Assembly: GCF_031456545.1 (NCBI RefSeq) | Contig: NZ_JAVDUV010000001.1 | Coordinates: 1,860,001 to 1,924,000 of the forward strand | Reading direction: 5' to 3' | Source of the DNA: Agromyces sp. 3263 | GTDB lineage: Bacteria; Actinomycetota; Actinomycetes; Actinomycetales; Microbacteriaceae | Length of the DNA: 64,000 nt | In this document: positions 1 through 7,459 of the stretch, piece by piece | How the letters are laid out: each line of letters begins with the position of its first letter | Numbering within the stretch: the first letter of the stretch is position 1 | Position numbers and translations under genes: made by a program | The notes under the pieces: model-generated | The model's database searches: none | Told to the model about the DNA's origin: nothing | Seen by the model: only the letters and a program-made list of their open reading frames with translations

Positions 1-399
1 CACGACGATGACGCCGCGCACCACGTTGGCGCGCAGCCGGCTGCGGCCCCACGCACCGACCGTGTAGATGGCGATGAACAGCGCGATGTTCGAGAAGAGC
101 ACCTCACCGACCTCGGTGACGGCGCCGATGACGAAGGCGGCGGATGCCACGAGCGCGACGATCTCGGGCCAGCGCCGCCGCGCGGCGAGCGGCAGGTTCA
201 TCGCGGCGACCCACAGCACCGAACCCCACCACGGGGCATCCTCGCCCCATCCGGTGATGCGGGAGAGCACCACGCTCGCGGCGGTGCCCACGGCCATCAC
301 GAGCGCCAGGATGAGGTCGTATCGGTACGCCGCCCGGAGCGGTCGCGGTCGCACCCACTCGACGCCGTCGAGCACGGGCGGCGCTGCTGAGACGGACAT
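1..399 (-). CDS. Sensor histidine kinase, N-terminal membrane part (cut by window edge)
   Basis: The first 133 residues of a minus-strand protein that runs off the left edge. They hold about four hydrophobic segments (near residues 27-50, 57-75, 84-100 and 108-122) separated by short basic loops such as AARRRWPE. This matches the membrane domain of actinobacterial NarL/LuxR-type two-component sensor kinases. The catalytic domain is outside the window, so the kinase call rests on this N-terminal pattern only. The ATG at 399 is preceded by GGAGGG, and a TAGCGT box lies exactly six bases upstream, so it could be read with a Shine-Dalgarno or as a leaderless start. Confidence 0.55.
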   Translation of the reverse strand, partial: MSVSAAPPVLDGVEWVRPRPLRAAYRYDLILALVMAVGTAASVVLSRITGWGEDAPWWGSVLWVAAMNLPLAARRRWPEIVALVASAAFVIGAVTEVGEVLFSNIALFIAIYTVGAWGRSRLRANVVRGVIVV

Positions 400-520
400 C
401 CCTCCACGCTAGCGACCGGCGGCGGCGGCCCGGATCCCTCGCGCGACGGACTTCTCCGGCCGTCGAGGTGATCGCTACTGACCGGTTGAAGGCCACGAGC
501 GATCGATACCGAACAGGTCG

Positions 521-550
521 TTGACCGTTTCGATCACGGGTTCCTAGCCT
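521..550 (+). promoter_or_regulatory. Promoter of the GH97 gene
   Basis: TTGACC (521-526) and TAGCCT (545-550) are separated by 18 bases, a good vegetative promoter, with transcription predicted from about 557. Two similar blocks, TGACCGGTTGA (479-489) and TGACCGTTTCGA (522-533), lie 43 bases apart, close to four helical turns. The second covers the -35 box. Spaced direct repeats are typical of DeoR-family operators, and a DeoR-type gene follows at 3878; that link is inference. Confidence 0.55.
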
Positions 551-600
551 GACGTCGAGACCCTCGGATGAGGGCCATCGCGAACGTCGAAGGAGACCTC

Positions 601-3600
601 GTGCCCCGTCACACCCATCGCCGTCGAGCCGCCACCACCGCGCTCGTCGTCAGCGGAAGCCTGTTGGGAGGCGGGCTCGCAGCCGTCTCCGGAGCACTGC
701 CCGCCAGCGCCGACGTTCCCGTCGGCGACGTGTTCATCTCAGACCTGCCCTGGCTCGACGAGTCGAACGGGTGGGGTCCGGTCGAGCGCGACACGTCCAA
801 CGGCGAGTCGGCGCCGGGCGACGGCAAGCCGATCACCGTCGGCGGCGTCGTCTACGACAAGGGGGTCGGCATGCACGCCACCGGGGCGCTGTCGGTGGAG
901 CTCGGTGCGAACTGCACGGCCTTCAGCGCGATGGTCGGCCTCGACGACGAGGTGACGTCGGGCATCGGCACCGTGCAGTTCCAGCTGTACGGCGATGGCA
1001 CGCTCCTCGCCGAGACCGGGGTCGTCACGGGCGACGACGCGGCGGTCGAGCTGACGGCGGATGTCTCGGGTGTCGACGTCCTGCGCCTGGTGGCGAACGA
1101 GTCGACCAACGGCAAGAACTTCGACCACGCCGACTGGGCGGACGCCAGGGTCACCTGCGACGACGACGTGCCCGAGGAGCCGGTGGTCGTCGAGCAGTGG
1201 GCGATCGACGGGCCCGAGGGGTCTCCGCTGGATGGCGTCGTGAAGCTCGATTCCGCGGGACGTGTCGCGCTCGACGTGGTCGACGGCGAGACGACGGTGG
1301 TGCAGGCCACGAGGCTCGGCCTCACCGGGAGCGACGGCGACTTCCGCGACGGGCTGGTCTTCGTTGGACGCGACGACCATCTCGTCGCGGACGTCTACGA
1401 GATGACCACCGGCAAGGAGCAGGAGCGGTCGTACACGTTCCAGGAGTCCGTGTTCGAGTTCGAGAACGCGGACGGTGCGCGGTTCTCGATCGCCGTGCGG
1501 CTCTCCGATGACGGCGCCGCCTACCGATACCTGATCGCCGGCGACGGCGAGCACCGCGTGGACGACGAGTCGGGCGCATGGGAGATGCCGGCGGACGGCG
1601 CGGCATGGATGCAGCGGTCCTACGCGGTCAACTACGAAGCCGAATGGATGCAGACGACCGCGGCCGCGTCGAACGGAACGGGCAGCGTCGGATACCCCGC
1701 GCTGTTCCAGCAGGGCGAGCACTACGTGCTGCTCACCGAGTCCGACGTGCACGGCGACTACTCGGGTTCCCACCTCGCGCACACGCCCGGCACGCTGCGC
1801 TACGGCGTCGACCTCTTCCAGGGCGCCCCGGTGACCTCCCAGGGGGACCTCTCGACCCCATGGCGCGTCGCGATCGTCGGCGGCCTCGACACGGTGGTCG
1901 AGTCGACGATCGTCGACGATCTCGCCACGCCGAACGCACTCGAGGGCCAGGACACGTCGTGGATCAAGCCCGGCGTCTCGAGCTGGAGCTGGCTGACCGA
2001 CTGGAACAGCCCCAAGGACGAAGCCCGTCAGCGGGACTTCGTCGACCTCTCGGCCCGCAACGGCTGGGAGTACGTGCTGCTCGACGAGGGCTGGGACGCG
2101 AGCTGGGTGCCGCGCACCGTGCGCTACGCCGAGACGAAGGGCGTCGACGTCATCATCTGGTTCCACAGCCGCGACCTGCGCACGCAGGAGCAGCGCGACG
2201 AGTGGCTGCCGCGGATCGCGTCGTGGGGCGTCAAGGGCATCAAGGTCGACTTCATGGACACCGACAGCCAGGCGATCCACCAGTGGTACGACCAGATCGC
2301 GGCCGACACCGCGGCCAATCACCTCATGATCAACTTCCACGGTGCCTCCCTCCCGACGGGGCTGCAGCGCACGTGGCCGCACATCATGAGCTACGAGGCC
2401 GTGCGCGGTGCCGAGAACGGCATCAGCCCCGCCCGGAGCCTCATGGTTCCGTTCACCCGCAACGTGGTGGGTTCCATGGACTGGACCCCGGTCACCTTCT
2501 CCCGTGGCAACGGCAACTCCTCGAAGGCCCACGAGGTCGCGATGAGCATCGTCTACGAGTCGGGCTGGCAGCACCTCTCCGACAAGCCCGAGGCCTACGC
2601 GGCCGAGCCGAATGCCGAGCGGTTCCTGCAGAACCTCCCCACGACCTGGGACGAGACCCAGCTGGTGAGCGGAACCCCGGCCTCCGACGTGGTGCTCGCT
2701 CGGCGAGCCGGCGACCGCTGGTACGTCGGCGGCATGCGCGCAGGATCGGGCGAACCGCTGCAGCTGCCGCTCGAGCAGTTCGGCGGCAAGCACCTCATCG
2801 TCGACCTCCTGACCGACGACGGCGCGAACGGATCCGCGACGCTGCTCACGACGACGCGCACGACGAAAGACCAGACGTTGTCGATCCCGACGGCGGACAA
2901 CGGCGGGTTCGCGGCCGTGGTCTGCCTGGCGAAGCCGCACCGCGACAGCTGCCTGGACCCGGCGGAGCCGTGGGCCGCGGTCGACCTGGCGGTCGAACCG
3001 TCGTCCGCTGAGGTCGCACCGGGTTCCACGGTGGAACTGACGGCGTCGTTCTCCGTCGAGGCGGATGCCACGAAGGTCACGGTGACCCCGGTCGTGCCCC
3101 AAGGGTGGACGGTCGAGGGCGGAGCCGTCACAGCGAAGAAGCTGGCCGCTGGGCGGGAGCTCGAGGGCTCCTGGACCCTCACCGTCCCCGCCGACGGCGT
3201 CAGCGGAACCGTCGAGATCCCCATCGAGGCGTCTTACCGCGTCGACCGCGACGAGGAGCGCACCGCGGCGACGCAGTCCACGCTGTGGGTCACGCCCGAG
3301 CCGCTCGACGGCGTGAACTTCGTCTCCGACCTCGAATGGCTCGAGCAGTCCAACGGCTACGGTCCGGTCGAGCGCGACCAGTCGAACGGTCAGGCGGCCG
3401 CGGGCGACGGCCGGCCGATCGAGATCGACGACGTCGTCTTCGCCAAGGGCGTCGGCATGCACGCGACCGGCTCGGTCACGGCGTGGCTCGGCGCCACCTG
3501 CTCGACCTTCGACGCGATCGTCGGCATCGACGACGAGGTGCTCGAGACGCCCGGTGAGAGCGGCATCGGCTCGGTCCGGTTCCGCGTCTACGGCGACGAC

Positions 3601-3771
3601 GTGCTGCTCGCCGAGACGACGGTGCTGACCAACGACGACCCGGCCTTCCCGCTGCACGTCGACGTCACCGGCGTGAAGCGGCTTCGGCTCGTCGCCGATG
3701 AGGCGACGAACGGCAAGAACTACGACCACGCCGACTGGGCCGACGCCAAGGTCACCTGCAACGCCGGGTGA
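601..3771 (+). CDS. Secreted GH97 glycosidase flanked by two NPCBM modules
   Basis: A 1056-residue exported glycoside hydrolase. The GTG at 601 is chosen because AAGGAG lies at 590-595 and a signal peptide (basic start, hydrophobic core, ASA cleavage site near residue 38) follows. Domains in order: NPCBM carbohydrate-binding module (about 40-186), GH97 N-terminal and catalytic domains (about 200-790), NEW3 domain (about 793-897), second NPCBM (about 903-1056). The catalytic part shows GVKGIKVDFMD, with Asp550 in the place of the nucleophile of retaining GH97 enzymes, and EAVRGAE (599-605). Retaining GH97 members are alpha-galactosidase-like, so that activity is likely but unproven. A strong terminator follows the stop. 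Confidence 0.9.
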   Translation: MPRHTHRRRAATTALVVSGSLLGGGLAAVSGALPASADVPVGDVFISDLPWLDESNGWGPVERDTSNGESAPGDGKPITVGGVVYDKGVGMHATGALSVELGANCTAFSAMVGLDDEVTSGIGTVQFQLYGDGTLLAETGVVTGDDAAVELTADVSGVDVLRLVANESTNGKNFDHADWADARVTCDDDVPEEPVVVEQWAIDGPEGSPLDGVVKLDSAGRVALDVVDGETTVVQATRLGLTGSDGDFRDGLVFVGRDDHLVADVYEMTTGKEQERSYTFQESVFEFENADGARFSIAVRLSDDGAAYRYLIAGDGEHRVDDESGAWEMPADGAAWMQRSYAVNYEAEWMQTTAAASNGTGSVGYPALFQQGEHYVLLTESDVHGDYSGSHLAHTPGTLRYGVDLFQGAPVTSQGDLSTPWRVAIVGGLDTVVESTIVDDLATPNALEGQDTSWIKPGVSSWSWLTDWNSPKDEARQRDFVDLSARNGWEYVLLDEGWDASWVPRTVRYAETKGVDVIIWFHSRDLRTQEQRDEWLPRIASWGVKGIKVDFMDTDSQAIHQWYDQIAADTAANHLMINFHGASLPTGLQRTWPHIMSYEAVRGAENGISPARSLMVPFTRNVVGSMDWTPVTFSRGNGNSSKAHEVAMSIVYESGWQHLSDKPEAYAAEPNAERFLQNLPTTWDETQLVSGTPASDVVLARRAGDRWYVGGMRAGSGEPLQLPLEQFGGKHLIVDLLTDDGANGSATLLTTTRTTKDQTLSIPTADNGGFAAVVCLAKPHRDSCLDPAEPWAAVDLAVEPSSAEVAPGSTVELTASFSVEADATKVTVTPVVPQGWTVEGGAVTAKKLAAGRELEGSWTLTVPADGVSGTVEIPIEASYRVDRDEERTAATQSTLWVTPEPLDGVNFVSDLEWLEQSNGYGPVERDQSNGQAAAGDGRPIEIDDVVFAKGVGMHATGSVTAWLGATCSTFDAIVGIDDEVLETPGESGIGSVRFRVYGDDVLLAETTVLTNDDPAFPLHVDVTGVKRLRLVADEATNGKNYDHADWADAKVTCNAG

Positions 3772-3775
3772 CCAG

Positions 3776-3810
3776 GGTGGGCACCGGATGCCGCGGCGCC
3801 GGTGCCCACC
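3776..3810 (+). terminator. Terminator after the GH97 gene
   Basis: A perfect 12-bp stem (3776-3787 with 3799-3810) closes an 11-base loop immediately after the stop codon. There is no T-tract, as is common in high-GC actinobacteria. It separates the glycosidase from the regulator downstream. Confidence 0.75.
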
Positions 3811-3877
3811 GCGCTGATCCTGCCTAGGCTGGTCGACGGCCGTGCCGCACGGCGGCCGCATCGTGAGGGGAGGCCGC

Positions 3878-4690
3878 ATGTTCACCGAGGAACGGCGCCA
3901 GGTCATCCTCTCCGCGCTGTCGGTGCACGGGTCCTCGTCGGTCGCCGATCTCTCCCGGATGGTCCGTTCGTCGGAGATCACGATCCGGCGGGACCTGAAG
4001 GCGCTCGAGGAGGCGGGCCTCGTGGTGCGACACCGAGGCGGGGCATCCGTCGGCCGCTCGAGCATGGACGAACCGAGTTATCGCGAGAAGGCGGTCGTCG
4101 CCGCTGACGAGAAGCTCGCGATGGCGGAGCTCGCAGCAGAGCTCATCGACGACGGCGACGTGATCATGCTGTGCGCGGGCACGACCACCCAGGCACTCGC
4201 ACAGCGACTCACTCGCCGGCGTCTCATGGTGGCCACCACCTCGGTGCTCGTCGCGAATGCGCTGTTCGATGCCGCGGATGTGGAGGTGCTGCTCATCGGC
4301 GGCATTCTTCGCGGGAGCATCCGCGGTGTCATCGGCGGTGAGGCCGAGAAGGCCGTGTCGCGGCTGCGATTCCACAAGCTCTTCCTCTCGGGCAACGGTC
4401 TGACCGCGGCGAATGGCCTCAGCACCCCGAACATGCACGTCGCGAGCGTCGACCGAGCGGCCGTCGAGTCGGCCAAGCGGGTGATGGTGCTCGCCGACCA
4501 CACGAAGATCGGCGTCGACTCGATGGTGCAGACGGTGCCGACCGAGCGGATCGACACGCTCGTGACGGATGCCCGAGCCGACACCGGCGAGCTCGAACGA
4601 CTCGCCGAGGTGGGCGTCCAGCTCCGCGTGGCGGCGCCGACGGACGCGATCGCGGATGACGGCGTGAAGGCCGTCGATACGCGCCGCTGA
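3878..4690 (+). CDS. DeoR/GlpR-family transcriptional regulator
   Basis: A 270-residue regulator. Residues 1-57 form the DeoR winged helix-turn-helix (TEERRQVILSAL, then EITIRRDLKALEEAGLV). The rest is a DeoRC sugar-phosphate sensor domain with the DGDVIMLCAGTTT loop (near residue 92) and VMVLADHTKIG near 210. The ATG at 3878 is chosen over 3842 because GAGGGGAGG lies 4 bases upstream and the family N-terminus starts there. A TAGGCT box at 3825-3830 could be its -10 element. Members of this family usually repress sugar catabolic genes and respond to a phosphorylated sugar; control of the adjacent GH97 gene is likely by position. Confidence 0.88.
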   Translation: MFTEERRQVILSALSVHGSSSVADLSRMVRSSEITIRRDLKALEEAGLVVRHRGGASVGRSSMDEPSYREKAVVAADEKLAMAELAAELIDDGDVIMLCAGTTTQALAQRLTRRRLMVATTSVLVANALFDAADVEVLLIGGILRGSIRGVIGGEAEKAVSRLRFHKLFLSGNGLTAANGLSTPNMHVASVDRAAVESAKRVMVLADHTKIGVDSMVQTVPTERIDTLVTDARADTGELERLAEVGVQLRVAAPTDAIADDGVKAVDTRR

Positions 4691-4700
4691 GCGGTGGGTT

Positions 4701-5966
4701 TCAGCCCCCGCCGAGCGCGCTGATGCGTCTTGCGAGGAACTCGCGCTCCACCTCGTTGTCGGTGAGGATCAGCGCCTCGTCGTAGGCGATCCGCGCCTCA
4801 GCGGTGCGACCGAGCCGCCGCAGGCAGTCGGCTCGGGCCGCGGCGAGGTACGGATACCTGGCGAGACGCGGATCCGCGGCGAGGTCGTCGAGCTCGGCGA
4901 GGCCGGCCGCGGGCCCGTCGGCGAAGCCGAGCGCGATCGCCCGGTTCAACTCGACCACGGGCGTCGGCCAGGTCACGCGCAGGACGTCGTAGAGGGCGAG
5001 GATCGCGTCCCAGTCGGTGTCGGCCCACGTGGGGCTCTCGTCGTGCACGGCGGCGATCGCGGCCATCACCGCGTACCGCCCGGGCGGTCGGCCGGGCCGC
5101 ACCGCACCGAGCGCCTCCGCGACGAGCGAGGCTCCGTCGGCGATGGCCGCGCGATCCCAGGTGGCGCGGTCCTGCTCCTCGAGCAGCACCAGCCGGCCGG
5201 CGACGTCGACGCGAGCGGCCCGCCGCGCATCGGTGAGGAGCACGAGTGCGAGCAGCCCCGCGACATCCGGATCGGACGGCAGCAGGGCACGCAGCATGCG
5301 GGCGAGCTCGACGCCGCGCTCGGCGAGGTCGCCCCGCGTGAGCTGCGCACCCGACGGCGCGGAATGCCCCGTCGTGAAGACGAGGTGCACGACGTCGAGC
5401 ACCTGCTCGAGCCTCGCCGGCAGCTCGTCGCCCTCGGGCACGCGATACGGGATGTTCGCCACCTGGATCTTGCGCTTCGCCCGCGTGATGCGAGCGGCCA
5501 TCGTCGCCTCCTGGACGAGGAACGCCCGTGCGATCTCGGGAGTCGCGAGGCCGCAGACGAGGCGGAGGGTCAGCGCGACCTGGGCCTCGGGCGCGAGGGC
5601 CGGATGGCAGCACGTGAAGATGAGTCGCAGCCGCTCGTCGGGGATGCCGTCCATCGCCTCGACCTGCTCGTCGATCGGCTCCGGCTCGGGGTCGACCAGC
5701 TTGGGCAGCGCCCGACGGGCGGTCGCCTCGCGGCGGTGCACGTCGAGCGCGCGGCGCCGGGCCGTCACCGTCAGCCACGCGGCCGGGTTGGCCGGGATGC
5801 CGCGATCAGGCCACGTGGCCAGGGCGACGGCATACGCGTCCTGCACGGCCTCCTCCGCGGAGTCGATGTCGCCCGCGACGCGGATGGTGGCCGCCAGCAC
5901 GAAGCCCCACTCGCGGTGCGCCTGCTCCAGCGCGAGTGCGACCTCGGCACCGGCGGCCGTCGGCAT
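4701..5966 (-). CDS. ECF sigma factor with C-terminal TPR-like extension (ECF42 type)
   Basis: A 421-residue RNA polymerase sigma factor. Sigma region 2 is at about residues 10-80 (SAEEAVQDAYAVALATWPDRG) and region 4 at about 110-165 (QVALTLRLVCGLATPEIARAFL). A long DUF6596/TPR-like helical domain follows, ending around residue 415. This architecture and length match ECF42, which lacks a classical anti-sigma factor and is thought to be controlled through its C-terminal domain. It is the second gene of a two-gene operon: its ATG overlaps the stop of the YCII gene by one base (TGATG), indicating translational coupling. Confidence 0.9.
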   Translation of the reverse strand: MPTAAGAEVALALEQAHREWGFVLAATIRVAGDIDSAEEAVQDAYAVALATWPDRGIPANPAAWLTVTARRRALDVHRREATARRALPKLVDPEPEPIDEQVEAMDGIPDERLRLIFTCCHPALAPEAQVALTLRLVCGLATPEIARAFLVQEATMAARITRAKRKIQVANIPYRVPEGDELPARLEQVLDVVHLVFTTGHSAPSGAQLTRGDLAERGVELARMLRALLPSDPDVAGLLALVLLTDARRAARVDVAGRLVLLEEQDRATWDRAAIADGASLVAEALGAVRPGRPPGRYAVMAAIAAVHDESPTWADTDWDAILALYDVLRVTWPTPVVELNRAIALGFADGPAAGLAELDDLAADPRLARYPYLAAARADCLRRLGRTAEARIAYDEALILTDNEVEREFLARRISALGGG

Positions 5967-6298
5967 CAGCTGACGACCCGCACGGGCCGCACCTCGACGC
6001 CGATGCCCGCGGGCACCTCCTTGGCGATGGCGAGCGCCTCGTCGAGGTCGGCCGCCTCGATGAGGAACGTGCCGCCGAGCGCCTCCTTCGACTCCGCGAA
6101 CGGGCCGTCGGTCACGATCGACTCGCCCGACTCGTCGCGCCGGATGGACGTCGCCGTCGCCGGGTTCTCGAGGGCGACCCCGCCCCGAAGGGCCCCGGCG
6201 TGCTTCTCCATGAAGGCGCGGTAGTTGGCGCTCACGGAGTCGCCGGACGGCTGCGCGGCCGCCTCGTCCTGGAAGATCAGGATCAGGTACTTGGACAT
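5966..6298 (-). CDS. YCII-related (DGPF) protein, partner of the ECF42 sigma factor
   Basis: A 110-residue ferredoxin-like fold protein starting MSKYLILIFQDEA, with the signature TDGPFAESKEALGG (about residues 66-79) and GTFLIEAADLDEAL next to it. GAGAGG lies just upstream of the ATG at 6298; a much longer reading frame in the same phase is ignored because it lacks family similarity and a ribosome site. DGPF proteins are the constant genomic neighbours of ECF42 sigma factors and probably carry out or sense the stress function; the exact role is unknown. A TATGGT box (6338-6343, minus strand) with TTCCGG 17 bases further up may be the promoter. Confidence 0.85.
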   Translation of the reverse strand: MSKYLILIFQDEAAAQPSGDSVSANYRAFMEKHAGALRGGVALENPATATSIRRDESGESIVTDGPFAESKEALGGTFLIEAADLDEALAIAKEVPAGIGVEVRPVRVVS

Positions 6299-6377
6299 GT
6301 CGTCATCCTCTCGCTCCGGCGCGGGATTCGCGCCGTCACCATACCGACGCGGTCGACCGACCGGAATCGACAGCCCC

Positions 6378-6444
6378 GACGAAGACCGCCCCGACGAAGA
6401 CCGCCCGGACCAAGACCGCCCCGACGAAGACCGCGTGGACGAAG
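6378..6444. repeat. 15-bp tandem repeat, about 4.5 units
   Basis: Four and a half imperfect copies of GACGAAGACCGCCCC lie between the YCII gene and the rightward membrane-protein gene. The third unit has CAAG for GAAG and the fourth ends GTG. The period keeps a reading frame, but neither neighbouring gene needs it, so it is probably a local slippage repeat within the divergent intergenic region. Confidence 0.7.
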
Positions 6445-6473
6445 GTGCCGCCGCGCCGCTACGCTCGTGCCCC

Positions 6474-7049
6474 ATGACCGCCCCGCCCAGCCCCGACGTC
6501 GAGGCGGCCCGCGCAGGTGCGCCCGCCGCCGCGGCATCCGCCGACCCGTGCCGCCCGCCGAACCTGCCCTTGCGCGAGCGCCCGTTCGATTGGTTCTTCC
6601 TCGTCGTGTTCTCGCTGTTCGCGGTGACGAGCATGATCAGCGACATGGTGCCGACGCTCGGCATCGACTTCTCGGAGCCCTCGCCGAACTTCCTCGTGAA
6701 CGCGAACTGGTGGTACGCGCACGACACCGACCCGCTGTTCATGCAGCCGCCGGTGTGGATGCGATTCGTCACGGGGCTCTCGGCGTTCGTCTACCCGGTC
6801 TTCTACGTGCTGCTCGTCATCTCGATCGTCAAGGGCTGGAACTGGATCCAGCTGCCCAGCGTGATCTACGCCACGATGATCGCGTCGATCACGGGCATCA
6901 TCGTCTTCGGCGTCGAGTTCTTCGGCGAGCCCGAGTGGATCACGCCCAACCCGGTCAAGTTCCTCGCCTTCAACCTGCCGTACGTGCTCATCCCGATCCT
7001 GCTGCTCGTGCGCATGCGCAGGCCGTTGCCGTTCGCCCGCACCTTCTGA
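6474..7049 (+). CDS. EXPERA/EBP-like integral membrane protein
   Basis: A 191-residue protein with four predicted membrane helices (about residues 42-60, 95-118, 125-148 and 160-178) after a Pro/Ala-rich cytoplasmic head. The order of charged and aromatic residues (FDWFFLVVFSLFAVTSMISD, then NANWWYAHDTDPLF) resembles the EXPERA domain of emopamil-binding and TMEM97-like proteins. Bacterial members are uncharacterised; sterol or lipid binding is only an analogy. A TACGCT box lies eight bases before the ATG, so the mRNA may be nearly leaderless. Readings that start further upstream would run through the 15-bp repeat and are rejected. Confidence 0.6.
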   Translation: MTAPPSPDVEAARAGAPAAAASADPCRPPNLPLRERPFDWFFLVVFSLFAVTSMISDMVPTLGIDFSEPSPNFLVNANWWYAHDTDPLFMQPPVWMRFVTGLSAFVYPVFYVLLVISIVKGWNWIQLPSVIYATMIASITGIIVFGVEFFGEPEWITPNPVKFLAFNLPYVLIPILLLVRMRRPLPFARTF

Positions 7050-7088
7050 CGGGCGCGGGGCGAGCGACGCCGGGTTAGGCTCGCTCGC

Positions 7089-7454
7089 ATGACCGACGAG
7101 ACCCCGGCGATCGATCCCGATGTTCCGCCGTCCGGCGAGGGCTGCGCCGAGTGCCTCGCTGCGGGCGGCTGGTGGCTGCACCTGCGGCGCTGTGCGCAGT
7201 GCGGGCACGTCGGATGCTGCGACAGCTCGCCCGAGCAGCACGCCTCCCGTCACGCGCGCGAGCAGGGGCATCCGATCGCCCAGTCGTTCGAGCCCGGCGA
7301 GGACTGGTTCTGGGACTACGCGGCCGCCCGTTCGGTCGACGGCCCGAAGCTCGCCGCGCCCGACAGCCGGCCGACCGCGCAGGGTGCCCCGGCGCCCCGC
7401 GACCGGGTCCCCGACGACTGGCGTTCGCTGCTGCATCCGCTGGCACGGAGCTAG
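7089..7454 (+). CDS. UBP-type zinc finger protein
   Basis: A 121-residue cytosolic protein. Residues 18-70 carry the ordered zinc ligands of a UBP finger: CAEC, CAQCGHVGCCDSS, then HASRHAREQGHPIAQSFEPGE, with the conserved W before the second Cys pair. In eukaryotes this fold binds the free C-terminus of ubiquitin; bacterial stand-alone versions are common in actinobacteria without a proven ligand. The start is leaderless in appearance (TAGGCT at 7076-7081, seven bases, ATG). The next gene begins five bases after the stop, suggesting one transcript with the FAD oxidase. Confidence 0.85.
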   Translation: MTDETPAIDPDVPPSGEGCAECLAAGGWWLHLRRCAQCGHVGCCDSSPEQHASRHAREQGHPIAQSFEPGEDWFWDYAAARSVDGPKLAAPDSRPTAQGAPAPRDRVPDDWRSLLHPLARS

Positions 7455-7459
7455 CCGGC

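Noticed and set aside
739..4065. A 1108-residue minus-strand reading frame opposite the GH97 gene
   Set aside because: It is a shadow of strong GC third-position bias; it has no ribosome site or recognisable domain and lies wholly antisense to a convincing gene.
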